Positions 4,711-5,422 of a stretch of DNA of 5,422 bases are shown in pieces. The stretch's first letter is position 1. The number at the start of each line of letters is the position of its first letter. The notes under the pieces are model-generated. The model was not told the origin of the DNA and did not search any database. It saw only the letters and a list, made by a program, of their open reading frames with translations. The position numbers were made by a program, and so were the translations under genes. Source of the DNA: Ruminococcus sp. (GTDB taxonomy: Bacteria > Bacillota > Clostridia > Oscillospirales > Ruminococcaceae); NCBI GenBank assembly GCA_003488415.1, contig DNLQ01000008.1:1-5422 (forward strand), given 5' to 3'.

Positions 4711-4756
4711 TAAAAGTGTGTAATCATACAAAGAATCATATCAGGAGGGTAACATA

Positions 4757-5422
4757 ATGCCGTCATTTCTTTCAGGTGCCAATATCACCGGTTTATGCAG
4801 AGAGCTTGAGGAAAGGTCAAATATCCGCCCGGAGCTTTACGAAAAGTACAACGTGAAGAGAGGTCTCCGCAACAGCGATGGTACAGGCGTAGTCGCCGGG
4901 ATCACCAATATCTGCAACGTTCACGGATACCTGCTCAATGAGGGTGAGGTAGAGCCTATCCCCGGTCAGCTCATTTACCGTGGCTACAGTATCAGCGACC
5001 TGGTCGAAAATGTTGAAGCAGAGGACAGATACGGCTACGAGGAGGTAGTCTTTCTTCTGCTGTTCGGAAGACTCCCCAATGCAAAGGAGCTCCAGAACTT
5101 CACTACCTATATCTCCGTAAAGAGAGACCTGCCGAACGGCTTTGTTGAGGATATGATACTCAAAGCCCCCTCCAAGAATATAATGAACAAGCTGGCACGC
5201 TCCGTGCTGGCTCTGTACTCCTATGACGACGAATGCGAGAACAAGGGCATCGAGAACGAGATGCGCACTGCTGTGAGCCTTATCTCAAAGCTCCCTGTCA
5301 TAATGGCTAATGCCTACCAGGTAAAGCGCCGTGTGTTCGATAACCAGAGCATGATAATGCACCCTATAAACTACGAGGAAAATACCGCACAGTGCATCCT
5401 TTCCCTGCTCCGCCCCGACAGA
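4757..5422 (+). CDS. gltA: Citrate synthase, N-terminal part (runs off the window)
   Basis: ATG 4757 follows AGGAGGG (4743-4749) at 7 bases, and the frame stays open for 222 codons to the window edge, about half the usual length of some 430-450 residues for this group. Family blocks visible are the VKRGLRNSDGTGVVAGITNI stretch (33-52), EPIPGQLIYRGYSISDLV (66-83), YEEVVFLLLFGRLPNAKEL (94-112) and the helix-rich segment to HPINYEENTAQCILSLLRPD (202-221). The enzyme condenses acetyl-CoA with oxaloacetate to citrate in the cytosol, the entry to the oxidative TCA branch that feeds 2-oxoglutarate and glutamate synthesis in anaerobes. The catalytic His/His/Asp residues lie beyond the window, so activity, and the choice between citrate and 2-methylcitrate synthase, cannot be confirmed here. 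The somewhat long N-terminus resembles clostridial members. Its promoter is a perfect consensus. Confidence 0.92.
   Translation, partial: MPSFLSGANITGLCRELEERSNIRPELYEKYNVKRGLRNSDGTGVVAGITNICNVHGYLLNEGEVEPIPGQLIYRGYSISDLVENVEAEDRYGYEEVVFLLLFGRLPNAKELQNFTTYISVKRDLPNGFVEDMILKAPSKNIMNKLARSVLALYSYDDECENKGIENEMRTAVSLISKLPVIMANAYQVKRRVFDNQSMIMHPINYEENTAQCILSLLRPDR

Larger units (their letters stand above)
4480..4756. other. Divergent intergenic region between the SpoIID gene and gltA
   Basis: These 277 bases hold the perfect gltA promoter, a weaker back-to-back candidate promoter for the SpoIID gene, a sigma-E-like -10 and the ACAGTGTG inverted repeat. The part from about 4540 to 4640 is C-rich on the plus strand and encodes, on the minus strand, the 45-codon in-frame extension of the SpoIID frame. 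No RNA gene or riboswitch is recognisable. Confidence 0.6.

Noticed and set aside
4711..4756. Riboswitch or attenuator in the gltA leader
   Set aside because: The leader is only about 40 bases and holds no stable stem or T-run.
1..5422. CRISPR array, tRNA, rRNA, insertion sequence ends
   Set aside because: No regularly spaced repeats of CRISPR length, no cloverleaf-like sequence, no transposase gene and no matched terminal repeats were seen on either strand.

Overview
The window looks like chromosomal DNA from a low-to-mid G+C Gram-positive anaerobe, most likely a Ruminococcus-like member of the Oscillospiraceae/Ruminococcaceae. This is inferred from strong AGGAGG-type ribosome binding sites, textbook sigma-A promoters (TTGACA-17-TATAAT), a SpoIID-family protein, a clostridial-type citrate synthase and the codon choice. 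No search was run, so the genus is an inference.

Layout. Positions 1-60 may hold the last codons of a gene entering from the left. Positions 61-276 are an A+T-rich control region with two TGTACAAAAA boxes and a strong promoter. That promoter is embedded in a cluster of the 9-mer TGTGTTACA: one inverted copy and three direct copies, one of them imperfect. It drives a TTG-initiated 222-residue protein (277-945) with a ribbon-helix-helix-like N-terminus and a long coiled-coil tail. This block is visibly A+T-richer than everything after about position 1020 and looks like an accessory or horizontally acquired piece. Next come two co-directional genes, a small nitroreductase (1020-1532) and a 217-residue protein of unknown function (1615-2268). 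They are closed by a strong terminator and a second 17-bp perfect hairpin. A GT2 membrane glycosyltransferase (3360-2380) and a SpoIID-like peptidoglycan lytic transglycosylase (4479-3466) follow on the minus strand. A divergent intergenic region (4480-4756) separates the SpoIID gene from a citrate synthase gene (4757 to the window edge, incomplete).

How they fit together. The genes do not form one pathway. The nitroreductase and the unknown protein probably share a transcript. The glycosyltransferase has its own consensus promoter and acts on undecaprenyl-phosphate-linked sugars at the membrane, and SpoIID acts on peptidoglycan outside the membrane, so both concern the cell envelope. Citrate synthase is central metabolism.

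The most unusual item is the left module: a putative self-repressing RHH/coiled-coil DNA-binding protein with a dense repeat operator over its own promoter. In layout it resembles KfrA-type plasmid or nucleoid proteins, but with an RHH instead of a helix-turn-helix head. Second is the SpoIID protein, which appears to have lost the cysteine/histidine metal-site motif of the canonical family and lies outside the usual sporulation context.
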